Source of the DNA: Cytophagales bacterium
GTDB taxonomy: Bacteria > Bacteroidota > Bacteroidia > Cytophagales > Bernardetiaceae
Reading direction: 5' to 3'
DNA length: 64,000 nucleotides
NCBI GenBank assembly: GCA_013299045.1
Contig: JAAFJX010000001.1
Location: 124,001 to 188,000, forward strand
The notes beneath the pieces were generated by a model. The model was given only the letters and a program-made list of their open reading frames with translations. It was not told where the DNA came from and did no database searches. This document shows, one piece after another, positions 61,151 through 64,000 of this stretch; position 1 is the first letter of the stretch; the number at the start of each line of letters is the position of its first letter. The translations under genes and the position numbers were made by a program.

Positions 61151-61213
61151 AAAAAAAGAGCCACAGATGGCGTTTTTCCCTAACCAAAGGAAAACCACTG
61201 TGGCACTCTTTTA
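61151..61213 (-). terminator. terminator of the DUF898 gene
   Basis: Outer arms AAAAAAGAG near 61151-61160 and CTCTTTT at 61207-61213 with CCACAG/CTGTGG in between (61161-61166 with 61198-61203), and a smaller TTTTCC/GGAAAA hairpin in the loop. It begins 22 bases after the stop on the minus strand. Confidence 0.65.
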
Positions 61214-61234
61214 TCAACACACTAGAAATACTTG

Positions 61235-62209
61235 CTACAAATTGGCATCATTGAAATAGTCTGCAAGCATATCGCCGCTAGCATCTTTATCAATCAATTC
61301 ACTTTGTTGAATCTGATTGAGATAAAGAGGCTCTTCCAATTTTATTTGACCCAATATGTATTTGTTATTGCGCACAAGTATCCAAGGGACTGCCATGCCT
61401 AGTGTTATATAAACAAGAACATAATTGACCATAAACAACTCAAAGATGTCCATCGCTTTGAATTTTGTCATAAAGCGCGCAGCCTTGCCGTCCTGAACGA
61501 TAGAAAGATGGCGGTAATGGTAGTTCAGCATATTGCGATAATAAGCATAGCTGTACAAGCCACCAGTAAGCGCCATTAACACGGTGCCTTTGAGCATGAT
61601 AGAAAAAAGTTCACGTCCATCTCCGTCATATTCAACGGTTAAAGTCCCGAGGCGCGCATGGCTGTACATATACTTGTTCAACTTGACTATCAGGAAAGGA
61701 GTATAAAGCCCCAGAGTAATAATACAATAGAAGAAACCAAGATAATAAATCTTTGAAAGTTCTTTGAGTTCGCCTCGGTAGCCCATGCGTATGCCGCGCC
61801 AGGTGGTACGTGATAGACGATAGCGCCATTTGCCATGCAAAGCCACCGGAACAAGAGCCAACAGCCCCAAATACATAACAGGCATACCAATTGCGATAAG
61901 ATAAACGTCCTTGGTAATGAGCCCCACTATCCATGGCGCGAGCAGAAGTAAGATAACCCCACGCGAAATTAGAAAGCCACGAAACATTTCTCGGCCTGTT
62001 CCATGAAACACAAAACGACTACCGCCAAGCTCTATCGAACCAATCATATAGCGCATGATGCTAGCGCGTAGCCAGGGCCAGCCTAAGCCCAAAGTGCCTA
62101 TGGTTATGAGTAGTTGCGAAAAAGTAGCCGAGAAAAGTTGTTTGCCATCGCCCCAAAAGAATACTCTTTCGGCGGTTTGCTCTTCCGAAACGTGAGAAAA
62201 ATTTTCCAT
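61235..62209 (-). CDS. DUF898 family membrane protein
   Basis: 324 residues with about seven hydrophobic segments. The repeated pattern (YYLGFFYCIITLGLYTPFLIVKLNKYMYSHARLGTLTVEYDG-type, in pieces: IITLGLYTPFLIVKLNKYMY, LGTLTVEYDGDGRELF) and the similar N-terminal part LLITIGTLGLGWPWLRASIMRYMIG match DUF898/YjgN, whose members are integral inner-membrane proteins without a known function. Length is normal. A possible -7 element was not found. It is followed by a terminator. Confidence 0.8.
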   Translation of the reverse strand: MENFSHVSEEQTAERVFFWGDGKQLFSATFSQLLITIGTLGLGWPWLRASIMRYMIGSIELGGSRFVFHGTGREMFRGFLISRGVILLLLAPWIVGLITKDVYLIAIGMPVMYLGLLALVPVALHGKWRYRLSRTTWRGIRMGYRGELKELSKIYYLGFFYCIITLGLYTPFLIVKLNKYMYSHARLGTLTVEYDGDGRELFSIMLKGTVLMALTGGLYSYAYYRNMLNYHYRHLSIVQDGKAARFMTKFKAMDIFELFMVNYVLVYITLGMAVPWILVRNNKYILGQIKLEEPLYLNQIQQSELIDKDASGDMLADYFNDANL

Positions 62210-62348
62210 TACTTTTAATTTTTTTGATGGTAAATATTATAAGCCTGCCATAAACACGGTCATTGCCCATGCAATAATAACACTTTAAAAAGAGATTACC
62301 TAAACGGATATCTACTTTTTTTTTAGCAAGACCAAAAAGTTGAACAAA

Positions 62349-62960
62349 CTAAAACCACCCGAACTTGAAGGTTACGTTCGCGGTAGGAGCATTAAAACGG
62401 CCAGACTCATACATATTGGTATCAAAACCATTCACAATGCGATAGCCGCCACCCGCACTGACTCTAAAAAAGCGCGTTACGTTAGCCTCAAGTTCAGCAT
62501 AAGGCGTTACCGCAAAAATAGACTCATTGTTTAAACCTGCCGTGCGGAGGCTGCCCCAACCTAACTGCGCATTGATATTGATATGAAAAGCACTTTTGGC
62601 ATTGATGGAATAACCCAAAAGCAGGCCGCTATGCCGTAGGTTTACGTCATATTCTAGTCCACCCAAATCAGTGTATGCTCCCTCGTTGGTTCTACCAGAC
62701 CCATACCCGCCTATAGTGAATTGTCTGTTGAGAATAACCGCAAAACAGCCACCCAAGGCCGCCGAGGCATCTTCCTGACCTAAATAAACGTTTATCATAG
62801 GGCCACCATAAATATCGAAGTGGTCTATGTCCTTAACTAAAGTAGAAGGGTCGTCGTCCTTTTTGTCTTGTGCTAAAACAACAGTATTGCTCAAGCACAA
62901 TGAAAATAAAGACAGAAACAAAGCGCCCCAAAAAGAATAAAATTTAGATGTGGAATACAT
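62349..62960 (-). CDS. putative outer-membrane beta-barrel protein
   Basis: 203 residues: a signal peptide (to about residue 31, VVLAQ) and a mature part of alternating strands (FDIYGGPMINVYLG, QFTIGGYGSGR, GLLLGYSINAKSAFHINI, RFFRVSAGGGYRIV, and a final VTFKFGWF) as in small porin-like barrels. The first about 20 mature residues are Asp/Lys-rich (DKKDDDPSTLVKD). Function unknown; start ATG 62960. Confidence 0.65.
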   Translation of the reverse strand: MYSTSKFYSFWGALFLSLFSLCLSNTVVLAQDKKDDDPSTLVKDIDHFDIYGGPMINVYLGQEDASAALGGCFAVILNRQFTIGGYGSGRTNEGAYTDLGGLEYDVNLRHSGLLLGYSINAKSAFHININAQLGWGSLRTAGLNNESIFAVTPYAELEANVTRFFRVSAGGGYRIVNGFDTNMYESGRFNAPTANVTFKFGWF

Positions 62961-63059
62961 AAAACTTGTTTTGTTAGTAATAAATATTGCTTCAAAGATG
63001 CAAAAAATAAATACAAGGTTGCTATGTATGGAATGCGATGCAAAAATATTTCTTTGGAC

Positions 63060-63089
63060 TTGTTTTCATTGGATTCTTATCTATCTTTG
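63060..63089 (+). promoter_or_regulatory. promoter of the serine hydrolase gene
   Basis: TTG at 63060-63062, 19 bases, TATCTTTG at 63082-63089; the ATG follows 29 bases later. Confidence 0.6.
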
Positions 63090-63117
63090 CTACTGAACTT
63101 AAACCAATTTTAGGCTT

Positions 63118-64000
63118 ATGAAGAACACAATTCTATTGGCACTATTGGGTCTTATCTTCGTCGGTTTGCTCTCTTGCAAAGAAGACAGCCCAAGCGCAAA
63201 TTCTAAAGAAGAACTTGAGGCAAAATTGAAAGAGGAAGTGTTGGACAACAAACTTATTTCAATTTCGTATTGCCTAGTAAAAAACGACAAGATACTGCAT
63301 AGTGGGGCAGTAGGTTTTGCAGATAAAGACATAAAAAAGCTAGCAACCGATAACACGCGTTACTTAGTTGCCTCTGTTTCCAAAACAATCACGGCAGTTG
63401 CTGCTATGAAGTTGGTAGAACAAAGTTTAGTCGGTTTAGACGATGACATTAATTTACATCTGCCCTTTACTGTACGGAATCCAAGCTTTCCTGACGACAA
63501 AATAACCCTTAGAATGCTCCTGAGCCATACATCTAGTATCTCGGACAAGTTTCAAGAGAGTTTGGTTTTAGACTGCTACGGAACAGATTGCTCAATGACT
63601 TTAGACCAATATTTCAAAGCTGTTTTTTTGAGCACGGGTGAGTATTTTTCGTCCGATAACTTCTCGAAAAAAGAGCCAGGCTCAGCCGAAGACTATAGTA
63701 ATTTGGGTTCAGCACTGGTGGGTTACTTAGTGGAGCGTATTACAAAAATGCCATTTGACGTTTATTGTAAAAATAACATCTTTACGCCCTTAGAAATGAG
63801 CAAAACGGAATGGCGACTTGCCAATACGCCTCTTTCAGAACTCGCTATACCTTACTCAGATGAAATTACAAGCCCAAATCCTCATTATACTTTCCCTGAC
63901 TATCCAAACGGAGGCCTGAGAACGACTGCCCTAGACCTCTCTAAGTTTTTAAGAATGGTCATTCTCAACGGAAAGCTCAACGACACACAAGTACTGTCTT
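63118..64000 (+). CDS. serine hydrolase (beta-lactamase class C type) lipoprotein, 3' truncated
   Basis: The window ends inside this gene after 294 codons. A leader ends in GLLSC (lipidated Cys20), so it is an outer- or periplasm-facing lipoprotein. The catalytic SxxK is S86-V-S-K89 (VASVSKTITAVA), the second motif is YxN in DYSNLGSALVGYL, and LRMLLSHTSSI and GGLRTTALDLSKFLRMV are typical of the class C/DD-peptidase-esterase group. The C-terminal KTG-like (HxG) motif has not yet appeared. Substrate unknown; it may be a peptidase, esterase or transferase. Confidence 0.85.
   Translation, partial: MKNTILLALLGLIFVGLLSCKEDSPSANSKEELEAKLKEEVLDNKLISISYCLVKNDKILHSGAVGFADKDIKKLATDNTRYLVASVSKTITAVAAMKLVEQSLVGLDDDINLHLPFTVRNPSFPDDKITLRMLLSHTSSISDKFQESLVLDCYGTDCSMTLDQYFKAVFLSTGEYFSSDNFSKKEPGSAEDYSNLGSALVGYLVERITKMPFDVYCKNNIFTPLEMSKTEWRLANTPLSELAIPYSDEITSPNPHYTFPDYPNGGLRTTALDLSKFLRMVILNGKLNDTQVLS

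Noticed and set aside
1-64000. CRISPR arrays, tRNA and rRNA genes
   Set aside because: No regularly spaced direct repeats and no tRNA or rRNA signatures were seen on either strand.

Overview
The window is chromosomal DNA of a member of the Bacteroidota, most likely order Cytophagales. The main evidence is: many promoters of the Bacteroidota type (TTTG, about 18-20 bases, then TAnnTTTG) and no obvious Shine-Dalgarno sites; a gldJ-like gliding-motility lipoprotein gene; a CarboxypepD-type TonB-dependent receptor; a DUF349 repeat protein; an LVIVD-repeat lipoprotein pair; a RprX-like sensor kinase; and a long LptD-like outer-membrane protein. I see no prophage, CRISPR array, tRNA or rRNA gene. 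The window begins inside a membrane-bound O-acyltransferase (MBOAT) gene and ends inside a serine hydrolase gene.

Layout. 0-1.3 kb: end of an MBOAT gene plus its SGNH-like partner. 1.4-5.3 kb: infA-rpmJ-rpsM-rpsK-rpsD-rpoA-rplQ, closed by a strong terminator; secY and the spc genes are not upstream. 5.4-10.6 kb: universal stress protein, PBP4-type DD-carboxypeptidase, small lipoprotein, methyltransferase, FAD dehydrogenase. 10.6-14.7 kb: two inverted copies of a short transposon-like element enclose an acyl-CoA dehydrogenase/SDR operon and pheS. 14.7-19.5 kb: a sensor without output domain and a second MBOAT-SGNH pair. 19.6-28.4 kb: outer-membrane protein, lgt, NUDIX, smpB, a split LVIVD propeller operon, hisIE, a saccharopine/alanine dehydrogenase-like enzyme, mscS. 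28.5-40.1 kb: cysteine-rich membrane protein, TonB receptor, LysM protein, scpB, a mosaic TPR gene, sensor kinase, LptD-like protein. 40.1-45.5 kb: dut-ppk1, enoyl-CoA hydratase, rsfS, gldJ. 46.3-52.1 kb: pyrE, methyltransferase-like gene with a KAS III gene, lepB, a TM2-DUF4178 protein, comF. 52.1-61.0 kb (mostly minus): M1 peptidase, tatD, prs, DUF349 protein, repeat-rich intergenic region, folE overlapping a PTPS-type gene. 61.2-64 kb: DUF898 protein, outer-membrane barrel, serine hydrolase.

Most genes are housekeeping or envelope functions: translation, nucleotide supply (pyrE, prs, dut, NUDIX), lipoprotein and signal-peptide processing (lgt, lepB), outer-membrane assembly (LptD-like), cell-wall remodelling and gliding. 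No large defence or secondary-metabolism island is visible. The most unusual items are a family of three short inverted-repeat elements, one of which inserted with its target duplication on the pheS stop codon; a beta-propeller lipoprotein apparently split into two separately exported halves; a very AT-rich block inside a TPR gene; a sensor protein with no output domain; and a promoter followed within about 35 bases by a terminator-like hairpin upstream of lepB. All functional calls rest on reading motifs by eye; no database search was run.
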